This document shows positions 1 to 7,989 of a DNA stretch of 64,000 nt, in pieces. The notes below the pieces were generated by a model. The model made no database searches, was not told the origin of the DNA, and saw only the letters and a list, made by a program, of their open reading frames with translations. The DNA lies in the NCBI GenBank assembly GCA_018383195.1, contig JAGZOP010000011.1, forward strand, positions 1-64,000. Reading direction: 5' to 3'. This DNA is from Clostridiaceae bacterium (GTDB taxonomy: Bacteria > Bacillota > Clostridia > Oscillospirales > Butyricicoccaceae). How positions within the stretch are numbered: the first letter of the stretch is position 1; each line of letters opens with the position of its first letter. The position numbers were made by a program, and so were the translations under genes.

Positions 1-2
1 TG

Positions 3-491
3 ACCGGAAAATTGATTGTGTGCGGCGTATTGTCTATTATTTTCGGGCTGATATGCAGCCTGTTTACAATCATAGCAGAAATGATTGTGGGATTTCCCGG
101 CTTTGAGACTTCCTTAGCTCTAAAAGCAGCCTTGCAGATTACCGCAGTTAATTTCTTTTTATATCTTGCGGTTCTGCCGATTATCGCTCTTACTTGTCGG
201 AGGGCAGGCAGCTTTTTAGTCGGTGTAATCATCGCTTTTGTCTATGGATATGGAGGGATGTTTGCCGCAGGAAATATGACATTAGCAAACCTTTATCCGA
301 TTACCGCAAGTCTCGGAATGGTAGGCTACCGCAGCTATGATACCGCAGTCAACTGGAATATCGGAACCTGTTCTTGCAGTCTTGTGTTTGCTGTCGTTAT
401 TTCTGCTATCTTGATTTTGTGCACGAAAGAGCGAGAAACAACTCAAACAAAGAAAAAAGTCAAAAAGGTAGCACCAAAGAAAGGCTGGTGA
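3..491 (+). CDS. ABC-2-type transporter permease, C-terminal part (5' cut by window edge)
   Basis: The frame is open from the first bases of the window, so the gene begins upstream; 162 residues remain before the TGA. At least four long hydrophobic stretches are visible (around residues 4-30, 40-65, 70-90 and 125-140), and the protein ends in a Lys-rich cytosolic tail (KKKVKKVAPKK). This is the look of the membrane subunit of a small-peptide or antibiotic ABC exporter such as the lantibiotic/bacitracin immunity permeases, but no diagnostic motif is present and that assignment is an inference. It is followed after 7 bases by a broken lipoprotein gene. The ATPase would be expected upstream, outside the window. 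Confidence 0.5.
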   Translation, partial: TGKLIVCGVLSIIFGLICSLFTIIAEMIVGFPGFETSLALKAALQITAVNFFLYLAVLPIIALTCRRAGSFLVGVIIAFVYGYGGMFAAGNMTLANLYPITASLGMVGYRSYDTAVNWNIGTCSCSLVFAVVISAILILCTKERETTQTKKKVKKVAPKKGW

Positions 492-498
492 TGATTTT

Positions 499-673
499 AT
501 GAAGAAAATAGTTTTAACATTGGCATTTGTCCTTTTGGGGAGTTTTATGCTTTCTGGCTGTTCCAAAGATGAAATTCTTAGCTGGTAAGGAGCTGTCTAT
601 TGACTGCACTTTAGAAATTACGGAAGGAATATTTAAACTTAATGATCAAGAAGCAAATGCCTTAGTATCATAA
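499..673 (+). pseudogene. Broken lipoprotein gene (signal peptide plus out-of-frame remnant)
   Basis: From ATG 499 there is a textbook lipoprotein signal: MKKIVLT, a hydrophobic core, then a lipobox LSGC, followed by only eight more residues before TAA at 586. A second open stretch in the next frame (569-673, about 34 codons, reading through GKELSIDCTLEITEG) continues to a TAA at 671. A frameshift or small deletion in a once longer lipoprotein gene explains both pieces. What the intact protein did cannot be told. A real 29-residue lipopeptide is possible but less likely. Confidence 0.5.
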
Positions 674-717
674 ACGAAAAATCGCTATGGCTATAAAAGA
701 AGACCAGAAAAAATAAG

Positions 718-762
718 AAGAACGCTCATGATTCCACGATTGAGAATCATGAGCGTTCTTTT
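718..762 (+). terminator. Intrinsic terminator after the ABC permease region
   Basis: A perfect 16-bp inverted repeat (arms 718-733 and 745-760, each containing AACGCTCATGATT or its complement) with an 11-base loop runs into TTTT. It closes the plus-strand unit from the left edge and can also act on minus-strand transcripts. Confidence 0.85.
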
Positions 763-849
763 GGCAGCACCTGTTTATCAGCCATTAAGTTCAATTCGCT
801 CTTAATGCTTCCTTATCAGTGTTTAACTAAGTGCGCCCTCTTTGTCACA

Positions 850-1008
850 TTACTTTTTCGGATGACACATCCCGCTACTTGGGCAGCCGGTACAGCCACC
901 GCAGGAGCAGCTTCCCTTTCCGGACTTCCGATTTCGGACTTCTCGTCGAAGAATCGCAATGCAAGCAGCTAAAATAATTAAGCTGATTAGAATCGTTGGT
1001 ATATTCAT
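850..1008 (-). CDS. FeoB-associated Cys-rich membrane protein
   Basis: A 52-residue protein: one N-terminal transmembrane helix (MNIPTILISLIILAACIAIL), a basic stretch (RREVRNRK), then a cysteine-rich tail with SCSCGGCTGC and a last Cys in GMCH. This is the layout of the small FeoB-associated proteins found behind feoB in Firmicutes. They are thought to sit in the membrane beside FeoB and handle ferrous iron, though their role is not settled. It starts 11 bases after the feoB stop with a good AGGAGGGAAGAT ribosome site, so it is the last gene of the feo operon. Confidence 0.88.
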   Translation of the reverse strand: MNIPTILISLIILAACIAILRREVRNRKSGKGSCSCGGCTGCPSSGMCHPKK

Positions 1009-1018
1009 ATCTTCCCTC

Positions 1019-3181
1019 CTAGGATTTTACTGCCGTTTTCATTACATGTTGAAAGTTTTGACGTTTGTTTTTCCGAACGAGAAAATAGAGCATGATCATC
1101 AATACCACAAGCGCACAAATCGTTCCAATGCCAAACGGAACTTCCCCTGTAATCAGACCGCCCAACTGATATACAATCAGAGAAACTGCATACGCAAATG
1201 CACACATATATCCAATTGCTGCCATCGTCCACTTACCGTTATTCATTTCGCGCTTAATCGCACCCATTGCAGCAAAGCACGGTGCACACAGCAAGTTGAA
1301 CAACATAAAGCTGTATGCCGAAAGCTGGGAATAGTGCGCTGCAACCGCAGTCAGCAGACCGACGTCATTCTCAGCAACTTCTTCACCAATGTGGAACAGA
1401 ACTCCAAATGTAGAAACAACATTTTCCTTTGCAATCAAGCCGGTGAATGTAGCCACTGCGGACTGCCAGTTTCCGAAGCCAAGCGGAATGAAGATAAACG
1501 AAACAATATTACCAAGTGCAGCGAGAAGCGACGAATTGTTATCTTCAACCATACCAAATACGCCGTCTGTAAAACCAAATCCCTGTAAGAACCACAGAAT
1601 GATCGAAGACGTCAGAATAACCGTACCCGCTCGCACGATAAACGACCAACCACGTTCCCATGTCGCACGCAGGACATTTCCCATTGCCGGAATATGATAT
1701 TGCGGCAGTTCCATTACGAACGGTGCAGGCTCTCCGGCAAACGCACGTGTTTTTTTGAGCATAATTCCGGAAACAATAATGGCGAAAATTCCAATAAAAT
1801 ATGCAGATACCGCAACCAGACCCGAACCTCCAAACAGCGCACCCGCAAACAGACCAATGATCGGCATCTTAGCGCCGCACGGGATAAAGCAAGTGGTCAT
1901 AATGGTCATACGGCGGTCACGTTCATTTTCAATGGTACGCGATGCCATAATACCCGGAACTCCGCATCCAGAGCCGATGAGCATTGGAATAAAGGACTTT
2001 CCCGAAAGACCAAATTTTCGGAAAATCCGATCCATAATAAAGGCAACACGCGCCATATAACCGACATCCTCAAGTATGGACAGCATCAAAAACAGCACAA
2101 GCATCTGCGGTACAAATCCAAGCACAGCGCCGCAGCCGCCAATAATACCTTCTACCACAAGACCAACGAGCCATGGAGCACAGCCAATCGAAACCATCCA
2201 TCCTTCTACAGCAGGCGGGATGATTTCGCCGAACAGTACATCATTGGTCCATCCGGTCATCCAGTCGCCGACTGTGCCAATTGCAATATAGTACACTAGG
2301 AACATTACCGCCGCAAAAATTGGCAGGGCAAAAAAGCGGTTGGTGACAATGCGGTCAATCTTATCTGAGGTGGACAGGCTATGTTTGGGAGCGTTCTTGC
2401 GAACTGCCCGCTCAACAGTTTTACTGATATACGCATAGCGCTGATTGGTGATAATGCTTTCTGCATCATCATCCATTTCGGCTTCACAGTCCGCAATGTG
2501 CTTTTCAATATGCTGCATGAGCACCGAATCCAAATTCATTTCAGAAAGAACCTTTTCATCACGCTCGAACAGCTTTATCGCATACCATCGCAGATAACGT
2601 TCTTCAACTTTTGCTTCAATAGATTCTTCGATATGTGCAATCGCATGTTCCACACTGCCGGTGAATACATGCGGCAGCGAAGCGGACGTATGAGATTGTG
2701 CTGCTGCAACCGCCTTTTCCGCAGCTGCGATACTGCCCTCGCCTTTGAGTGCACTGATGGCGACAACCTCACATCCAAGCATATCGCCAAGCTTCTTCAT
2801 GTCAATAATGTCCCTGTTTTTGCGAACCAAGTCCATCATATTAACTGCGACGACAACCGGAATCCCAAGTTCAATCAGCTGCGTAGTCAGGTACAGATTT
2901 CGCTCAATGTTGGTGCCATCGACGATATTCAAAATAGCATCCGGCTTTTCATTTACAAGGTAGCCACGCGCGACAACCTCTTCCAAAGTGTATGGAGAAA
3001 GTGAATAAATACCCGGAAGATCCTGAACGATTACATCCTTATGCCCTTTGAGCCGTCCTTCCTTCTTTTCCACCGTAACGCCGGGCCAGTTGCCGACATA
3101 TTGGTTGGAACCGGTCAGGCTATTGAACAGCGTTGTTTTGCCGCAGTTTGGGTTGCCTGCCAGCGCAATTTTTAGATCCAT
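1019..3181 (-). CDS. feoB: Ferrous iron transport protein B
   Basis: 720 residues, the usual FeoB length. The N-terminal G domain shows G1 GNPNCGKT (9-16), G3 DLPG (54-57) and the FeoB-type G4 NMMD (114-117). A helical linker follows, then the membrane domain from about residue 285 with the conserved GSGCGVPGIMASRTIEN and CFIPCGAKMPI segments carrying the gate cysteines. FeoB imports Fe2+ across the cytoplasmic membrane using its GTPase domain. It lies 57 bases downstream of feoA and upstream of the Cys-rich accessory protein, all on one strand. Its sequence belongs to the classical FeoB type, clearly different from the second FeoB at 59069. Confidence 0.97.
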   Translation of the reverse strand: MDLKIALAGNPNCGKTTLFNSLTGSNQYVGNWPGVTVEKKEGRLKGHKDVIVQDLPGIYSLSPYTLEEVVARGYLVNEKPDAILNIVDGTNIERNLYLTTQLIELGIPVVVAVNMMDLVRKNRDIIDMKKLGDMLGCEVVAISALKGEGSIAAAEKAVAAAQSHTSASLPHVFTGSVEHAIAHIEESIEAKVEERYLRWYAIKLFERDEKVLSEMNLDSVLMQHIEKHIADCEAEMDDDAESIITNQRYAYISKTVERAVRKNAPKHSLSTSDKIDRIVTNRFFALPIFAAVMFLVYYIAIGTVGDWMTGWTNDVLFGEIIPPAVEGWMVSIGCAPWLVGLVVEGIIGGCGAVLGFVPQMLVLFLMLSILEDVGYMARVAFIMDRIFRKFGLSGKSFIPMLIGSGCGVPGIMASRTIENERDRRMTIMTTCFIPCGAKMPIIGLFAGALFGGSGLVAVSAYFIGIFAIIVSGIMLKKTRAFAGEPAPFVMELPQYHIPAMGNVLRATWERGWSFIVRAGTVILTSSIILWFLQGFGFTDGVFGMVEDNNSSLLAALGNIVSFIFIPLGFGNWQSAVATFTGLIAKENVVSTFGVLFHIGEEVAENDVGLLTAVAAHYSQLSAYSFMLFNLLCAPCFAAMGAIKREMNNGKWTMAAIGYMCAFAYAVSLIVYQLGGLITGEVPFGIGTICALVVLMIMLYFLVRKNKRQNFQHVMKTAVKS

Positions 3182-3237
3182 ATATAATCCCCTTTCAAAT
3201 ATTAGCTTTTACTAACCGCATGGTATAAAACTGCTGA

Positions 3238-3459
3238 TTACTCAATTTCAATATTTTCTGCATCCTCTTTGCGGATTGACAATTCATAGCCGCGCACATT
3301 CAGTTCCATCGGGTCTCCAAGCGGAGCCACTTTACGAAGGTGCACTTCTGTACCTTTGGTAATCCCCATATCCATAATCCGGCGTTTGATCGCGCCTTCT
3401 CCATGCAGCCTTTTCACCTTGACCGTAGTGCCAACCTTAACATCTTTCAATGTTTTCAT
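3238..3459 (-). CDS. feoA: FeoA family protein (iron transport accessory)
   Basis: 73 residues with the SH3-like FeoA fold: KVGTTVKVKRLHGEG, then RRIMDMGITKGTEVHLRKV and the C-terminal GYELSIRKEDAENI. FeoA proteins bind FeoB in the cytoplasm and are needed for its activity. The ATG at 3459 is chosen because GGGAGG lies just upstream; a longer reading would run into the preceding FeoA gene. It is the middle of the feoA-feoA-feoB operon. Confidence 0.92.
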   Translation of the reverse strand: MKTLKDVKVGTTVKVKRLHGEGAIKRRIMDMGITKGTEVHLRKVAPLGDPMELNVRGYELSIRKEDAENIEIE

Positions 3460-3472
3460 TGATATTCCTCCC

Positions 3473-3685
3473 TTAGACCATGATACGATTTGCCATGCTG
3501 CGGTCAAGCGCAATTCTGCTGTCACGCACCTGCAAAATCAGGTTTCCTGCCATTTCACTGACCACTGTAACCGTACTATCTACTACAAATCCTAACTCGG
3601 CTAGATGCTGACGGACATCATCTTTGCCGGTAATCTTCTGTATTACGAATGTTTCTCCGGGTTTTGCAATTGTCAATGGCATCAT
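3473..3685 (-). CDS. Second FeoA-domain protein, first gene of the feo operon
   Basis: 70 residues of the FeoA family: PGETFVIQKITGKDDVRQHLAELGF, VDSTVTVVSEMAGN and RIALDRSMANRIMV. Two consecutive small FeoA proteins before feoB are common in Clostridia; this copy has the more diverged sequence. It starts at the first of two adjacent ATGs (3685) after AAGGGG and ends 13 bases before the next feoA start. It is promoter-proximal, right below the palindromic region at 3730-3760. Confidence 0.88.
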   Translation of the reverse strand: MMPLTIAKPGETFVIQKITGKDDVRQHLAELGFVVDSTVTVVSEMAGNLILQVRDSRIALDRSMANRIMV

Positions 3686-3729
3686 ATTTACCCCTTCTTT
3701 CCGCCGCAAGCCAATAAAAGCAGTTTTCT

Positions 3730-3760
3730 GTTAGATATAACTAACTCAACGTATTGAGTT
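3730..3760 (-). promoter_or_regulatory. Overlapping palindromes upstream of the feo operon (probable metal-regulator operator)
   Basis: Two inverted repeats share bases here: GTTAG-6-CTAAC (3730-3745) and AACTCAA-4-TTGAGTT (3743-3760). A further GCTAACT and GCTAACTCG lie at about 3768 and 3791. The TTAGTTATATCTAA-like core read on the minus strand resembles DtxR/IdeR-type iron boxes. The position just upstream of the first feo gene fits iron-dependent repression. The regulator is not in the window, so this is an inference from pattern and place. Confidence 0.5.
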
Positions 3761-3883
3761 TACATCAGCTAACTGCGAGTTGTCAAGTGCTAACTCGAAA
3801 TTTTTCAGACATTCTCATAAATTTCTTCCGCATGGCTAACCGGAATCAGAATGGGCATACTCCGTAACAAAGGAGGTTTTTTT

Positions 3884-4045
3884 ATGCATGTTACAATAAA
3901 AGAGGCGCATATCCGTCAACTTTTGGCGCTCAATGAAAGAATGCTGCAAATTGGCGCAGTTTCCCAAAATGAACATGATTTTATTCGATGTTTACAACTC
4001 AAAAAGTTGACAAACCTACAGGACTATACTACCATAAACAAATAA
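3884..4045 (+). CDS. Small protein paired with serine recombinase
   Basis: 53 residues (MHVTIKEAHIRQLLALNERM...), mostly helical, with a possible short helical hairpin ending in QNEHDFIRCLQLKKLTN. The ATG at 3884 is preceded by a perfect AAGGAGG. It ends 21 bases before the recombinase start, so the two are very likely co-transcribed. Small helical proteins of this kind often accompany large serine recombinases of mobile elements, perhaps as accessory or directionality factors; that role is only a guess here. Confidence 0.6.
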   Translation: MHVTIKEAHIRQLLALNERMLQIGAVSQNEHDFIRCLQLKKLTNLQDYTTINK

Positions 4046-4066
4046 CAGATGATGGGAGGGACAGCA

Positions 4067-5770
4067 ATGGAGATGCGGCTTCTTGAGGACATGATTGCAC
4101 AGGGTCGCAGCATTTTTGATTTGAAACTTTCTGTTGTTTTCTATGCAAGGGTGTCCACAGAGAAAGACGAACAGCTCAATTCTTTGGAGAACCAGAAAGC
4201 ATATTACAAGGAATTCATCCACAGCAACCCCAACTGGCACTTCGCAGGGGGATATGTAGATGAGGGAATTACCGGTACGTCCGTTGCAAAGCGTGAACAA
4301 TTTTTGCGTATGATTGAAGATGCAAAAAACGGTTGTTTTGACCTGATTGTCACCAAGGAGATCAGCCGTTTTGCAAGAAACACATTGGATAGTATTGGCT
4401 ATACTCGGGAATTGCTGCGGCATGGAGTCGGCGTATTTTTTCAGAATGATAATATCAATACCTTTGACAAAGATGCAGAGTTGCGCTTGACCATCATGTC
4501 CTCGATTGCACAGGATGAAGTACGAAAATTATCCGAGCGCACTCGGTTTGGCTTTAAGAGAGCACAGGAGCATGGCGTATTGCTCGGTCAGGATAACTTG
4601 TATGGATACCGGAAGCGTGACGGACGGTTAGAAATCATTGAATCAGAAGCTTCTGTTGTCCAAGAGGTTTTTCGGCGCTATGTGGAGGGGGGATGTGGTC
4701 TCCGAGCCATCGCAAACGACTTGGAGCGACGCGGCATTTGCGGACGTTCTGGGAAACCCCTCACCTATTCTTCATTATATGGCATGATCCGAAATCCCAA
4801 ATATAAAGGCTTTTATGCCGGGCGGCGTTATGGCACGCGGGATTATCGAGACGGTCGCACCTATCGTATGGCAGAAGAAAAATGGATTGTTCATCCAGAT
4901 TCCAAAATTCCGGTGATTGTTGAGCCATGCGTCTGGGATGCTGCAAACCGGTTACTTGCTCAACGTGGTCAAACCATGAAGACCCATGCGCAATCTTGTC
5001 AGAACCGATATGCATACAGCGGAAAGATCATTTGCGCTAAGCATGGCACAACATTTCATCGGCATATCTATCGAAGCAAAGCGCGCGGTGAAGTGGAGAC
5101 ATGGAATTGTAAACTATATCGCCAAAAAGGAAAAGAAAACGGATGCAATTCCCCGACCATTTACAGCGATGAACTTGACATCGTCTTGCAGCGCATCTTT
5201 GGGAACATTGCAGCGGATAAATCGCTACTGATTCAGGAATATCTAGAAAATTTACACGAATGTGAGCGCGAAAAAAATGATGAACAGGAACTTATGAAAT
5301 TAGAGCAAACCCTACATGGTTTAGAAGCGAAAAAAGAAAAATTACTCGAATTAACACTGAATGGACTATTAGACAACCAAGAATTTAAGCGACGCAATGA
5401 CCGCTATAATGAAGAGATGCTAAAGATCACCCAAAGAAAAAAAGCGCTTGCAGTTGCCGCTGTCTCAACGGCTGATAAAATAAAACGTGTAGAAAAGATC
5501 GCAAAAGAAATCGAAAGGCAGTGGGATCAGAATCATGGTTTTGTCCGTGAAATGTCAAAATCCCTCGTTGACCATATCATTGTAAATGCAGATTCAACGA
5601 ACACAAAGATTCAGTTGGATGTTTTCCTGTCTCTAGGCAGCGAATACCGTGTCAATTTATCCGGACGGAACCCAAGTAATATCCTTTCGCTTGATGAAAT
5701 GCACATTTCACAGGCGCAGGTATCCCGATTGGAAAAAAACGCTCTGGAACGAATTCGGAAACAAATATAA
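4067..5770 (+). CDS. Large serine recombinase (site-specific integrase/resolvase family)
   Basis: 567 residues. The N-terminal resolvase domain has VVFYARVST with catalytic Ser about residue 30 and the conserved EISRFARNT helix. Next comes a recombinase domain (YGYRKRDG to IRNPKYKGFYAG, about 180-300), a zinc-ribbon-like region (SGKIICAKHG ... WNCKLYRQKGKENGC, about 310-360) and a Lys/Glu-rich coiled coil (about 390-480). This is the layout of enzymes that integrate and excise conjugative or mobilizable elements. The start at 4067 follows GGGAGGG. All key residues seem intact. No clear attachment-site repeat was found by eye around the gene. Confidence 0.93.
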   Translation: MEMRLLEDMIAQGRSIFDLKLSVVFYARVSTEKDEQLNSLENQKAYYKEFIHSNPNWHFAGGYVDEGITGTSVAKREQFLRMIEDAKNGCFDLIVTKEISRFARNTLDSIGYTRELLRHGVGVFFQNDNINTFDKDAELRLTIMSSIAQDEVRKLSERTRFGFKRAQEHGVLLGQDNLYGYRKRDGRLEIIESEASVVQEVFRRYVEGGCGLRAIANDLERRGICGRSGKPLTYSSLYGMIRNPKYKGFYAGRRYGTRDYRDGRTYRMAEEKWIVHPDSKIPVIVEPCVWDAANRLLAQRGQTMKTHAQSCQNRYAYSGKIICAKHGTTFHRHIYRSKARGEVETWNCKLYRQKGKENGCNSPTIYSDELDIVLQRIFGNIAADKSLLIQEYLENLHECEREKNDEQELMKLEQTLHGLEAKKEKLLELTLNGLLDNQEFKRRNDRYNEEMLKITQRKKALAVAAVSTADKIKRVEKIAKEIERQWDQNHGFVREMSKSLVDHIIVNADSTNTKIQLDVFLSLGSEYRVNLSGRNPSNILSLDEMHISQAQVSRLEKNALERIRKQI

Positions 5771-5794
5771 TGACAATTTGAAGGGATGGACACC

Positions 5795-6610
5795 ATGATT
5801 CTCAAAACCTTAATTGACGATCAGGCATTGGACGGATATGCCTGTGAGCACGGTCTGTGTTTTTGGATTTCTGCAAACGGAAAGAATATTTTGTTTGATT
5901 TCGGAAAGACAGATCTATTTCTCCAAAATGCAAAAAAACAAGGGGTCGATATCACAGACATCGATCTGGCAGTTCTTTCTCATGCCCATTATGATCACGG
6001 CGGCGGACTGCGCGCCTTTCTCAAGGCTAACGATCATGCCCCCGTCTATCTGCGCCGCAATGCATTTGAGCGGTATTATGCACGCCGTGCAAATGGTCAC
6101 ATTGAGGACATTGGACTGGATGACAGTTTAAAAAACAACGAACGTCTCATATTTACAGATGCGCACTGTCAGGTTGATGAGAACCTCACATTGTTTTCCG
6201 AAGTGACTGGGCGCGAATTTTTTTCTCCGGCAAATCACGTGCTACTGATGGATGGCGGACGTGTTCCAGATATATTCTCTCATGAACAAAACCTTTTAAT
6301 CCGAGAGGGGAATCACCGAATTCTAATTGCAGGCTGTGCGCACAATGGGATTGTAAACATTCTAGCGCGCTGCAAACAAATAGATCCGCATCCTCTGACT
6401 GCTGTGATTGGGGGATTCCATTTGAATATTCCAAGCAGCGGAAGTCAAATTTCAGATGAATTGAAGGATCAGATTGCAGCACATCTGTTAAGGGAACCTG
6501 CGCAGTATTATACCGGTCATTGCACCGGACTTCCCGCATTTTCATACCTAAAGCAGCGCATGGGATCTCGCATCCAATATCTTGCTTCCGGCAGTGAAAT
6601 TGCAATTTAA
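5795..6610 (+). CDS. MBL-fold metallo-hydrolase, dihydropterin-phosphate synthase-like family
   Basis: 271 residues with the metallo-beta-lactamase metal site HAHYDHGGG (63-71), a C-terminal GGFH segment and GHCTG near residue 245. The pattern fits the subgroup related to 7,8-dihydropterin-6-methyl-4-(beta-D-ribofuranosyl)aminobenzene-5'-phosphate synthase, whose substrates in bacteria are mostly unknown. Start 5795 is preferred over 5786 because GAAGGGATGG then stands at the right distance. It follows the recombinase by 24 bases and ends at a strong bidirectional terminator, so it may travel with the recombinase. Confidence 0.8.
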   Translation: MILKTLIDDQALDGYACEHGLCFWISANGKNILFDFGKTDLFLQNAKKQGVDITDIDLAVLSHAHYDHGGGLRAFLKANDHAPVYLRRNAFERYYARRANGHIEDIGLDDSLKNNERLIFTDAHCQVDENLTLFSEVTGREFFSPANHVLLMDGGRVPDIFSHEQNLLIREGNHRILIAGCAHNGIVNILARCKQIDPHPLTAVIGGFHLNIPSSGSQISDELKDQIAAHLLREPAQYYTGHCTGLPAFSYLKQRMGSRIQYLASGSEIAI

Positions 6611-6612
6611 CA

Positions 6613-6659
6613 AAAAATGACCACAAGAGACAGAAAGCATACCTCTTGTGGTCATTTTT
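6613..6659. terminator. Bidirectional terminator between convergent genes
   Basis: AAAAATGACCACAAGAG and its complement pair around a 13-base loop, with T-runs on both sides. It serves the plus-strand MBL gene and the minus-strand exporter genes. Confidence 0.93.
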
Positions 6660-6671
6660 ATTAATTTATAC

Positions 6672-7118
6672 TTATGGATGGTAGGTATGTTTCCATTCAG
6701 AAAATAGACGTACAACCGAAGAAACAATGACAACCCCCATAGCAAGTGCCCCGGCAATTCCGATGGTACTGACGCACTCTCGCAATGCAAGTCCGGTATT
6801 TCCATGAATACAGTACAGCATCGTTTGATAAATACCGCCTCCCGGCACAAGCGGAATCAATGCAACTGCGAGAAATACGCTGACCGGTGCACGAAGTACA
6901 CGGGCACATAGTTCTGAAAAAATTGTAATACCCACTGTTGCAAAGAAAAAACGCGGAATGCTGCTGGATGGAAACAGAGATGCGCTCAGCAGATAAATTA
7001 GCCATCCAATGAGACCGCCAAATCCCGCAGTGAATAGTTTGATACCGCGGACTTGAAAAATGATACCAAAACAAAAGCTTGCGAGAAAACTCATCAGACA
7101 TTCGTATGCAATATTCAT
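6672..7118 (-). CDS. Threonine/serine exporter, small subunit (YjjB/DUF3815 type)
   Basis: 148 residues, nearly all membrane helices, with the conserved LIPLVPGGGIYQTM segment (about 88-101) and a preceding FAGLIGW-like stretch. This is the C-terminal half of the ThrE-type exporter, which in many Firmicutes is made as two chains. It would form an inner-membrane carrier with the product of the gene just upstream (7124), from which it is separated by 5 bases. Confidence 0.9.
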   Translation of the reverse strand: MNIAYECLMSFLASFCFGIIFQVRGIKLFTAGFGGLIGWLIYLLSASLFPSSSIPRFFFATVGITIFSELCARVLRAPVSVFLAVALIPLVPGGGIYQTMLYCIHGNTGLALRECVSTIGIAGALAMGVVIVSSVVRLFSEWKHTYHP

Positions 7119-7123
7119 AAAGG

Positions 7124-7885
7124 TTATCTCCCGAGCAATCCGGCAATGCCAAGCGGTAATGCTGCGCCAACAGCAATACCGGCTGCAACTAAAAGCGCTT
7201 CCGTAAACTTTGTAATTCCGGCAACTACATCTCCTGCGATTAAATCACGAATGGCGTTGGTGATAGGCAATCCCGGAACCAAAAACATAATTGAGCCGAT
7301 AATCATCGTATCGTATTGTTCAATAAATCCTGCGCGCAGGCAGAGCAGTCCGGATAGAGCCACCCAAAATCCTCCCACCAGATTGATAAAAAGTGTGTTG
7401 GTATGGATTCGTCCTGCGGCAGCGGTCAAAACCCACAACATGAGGCAGGTAAAAAATGCGCAGCAGGCTTCTTGCCATCCGCCGCCAAACAATAAAGTAA
7501 AAAAGCATCCAACTCCACCGGTTGCAAGGCAAAGCTGCCAATTTCGATATATTTCATGCCGGTCAATGAGATGCAGTCGCTCGCAAATTTCTGCATATTC
7601 CATAGGAGCGCAGCAAATTTCACGGCAGAGTGTATTGAGCTGATCCAATCGTCCAAGATTGGTACTCCGATGGTAAATACGGGATACCCGCGTCATTGGA
7701 TTTTCACCTTCCCGAACCATTGAAGCGACAATCGCAGTTGGCACTGCATAAACATTGACTTCCCTTGCGCCATAGGCACGGCAGATTCGAGAAATAGATT
7801 CTTCGACTCGATATATTTCCGCACCGCTTTCCAGTAGTTTCTGTCCGACATCCATCGAAACCGAAATCAATTCTGTTGAGGTCAT
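7124..7885 (-). CDS. Threonine/serine exporter, large subunit (YjjP/DUF1212 type)
   Basis: 253 residues. The soluble N-terminus has the family pattern ELISVSMDVGQKLLESGAE and YRVEESI; four or five membrane helices follow from about residue 115, with VPGLPITNAIRDLIAGD. Together with the 148-residue partner it makes a ThrE-like amino acid exporter. ATG 7885 is preferred over the upstream in-frame ATG because GGAAGAGGG lies before it and the N-terminus then matches the family. A good promoter lies 33 bases upstream. Confidence 0.9.
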   Translation of the reverse strand: MTSTELISVSMDVGQKLLESGAEIYRVEESISRICRAYGAREVNVYAVPTAIVASMVREGENPMTRVSRIYHRSTNLGRLDQLNTLCREICCAPMEYAEICERLHLIDRHEIYRNWQLCLATGGVGCFFTLLFGGGWQEACCAFFTCLMLWVLTAAAGRIHTNTLFINLVGGFWVALSGLLCLRAGFIEQYDTMIIGSIMFLVPGLPITNAIRDLIAGDVVAGITKFTEALLVAAGIAVGAALPLGIAGLLGR

Positions 7886-7917
7886 ACCGTACCCTCTTCC
7901 TTTATTTCTGTATGTCA

Positions 7918-7946
7918 AGCATACGGCATTCCATTTTAAAAGTCAA
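7918..7946 (-). promoter_or_regulatory. Promoter of the threonine/serine exporter operon
   Basis: TTGACT at 7946-7941 and TATGCT at 7923-7918 on the minus strand with a 17-base spacer. It lies immediately after the terminator of the purine operon, so the exporter genes are a separate unit. Confidence 0.7.
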
Positions 7947-7983
7947 CAAGGGCAGCGTGTAAAATTTTACACATTTGCCCTTG
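7947..7983 (-). terminator. Terminator of the ssnA-ygfK-hyuA-xdhD operon
   Basis: CAAGGGCA/TGCCCTTG outer arms enclose a second perfect repeat GTGTAAAATTTTACAC, giving one long hairpin seven bases past the xdhD stop. Confidence 0.8.
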
Positions 7984-7989
7984 CCCTTA

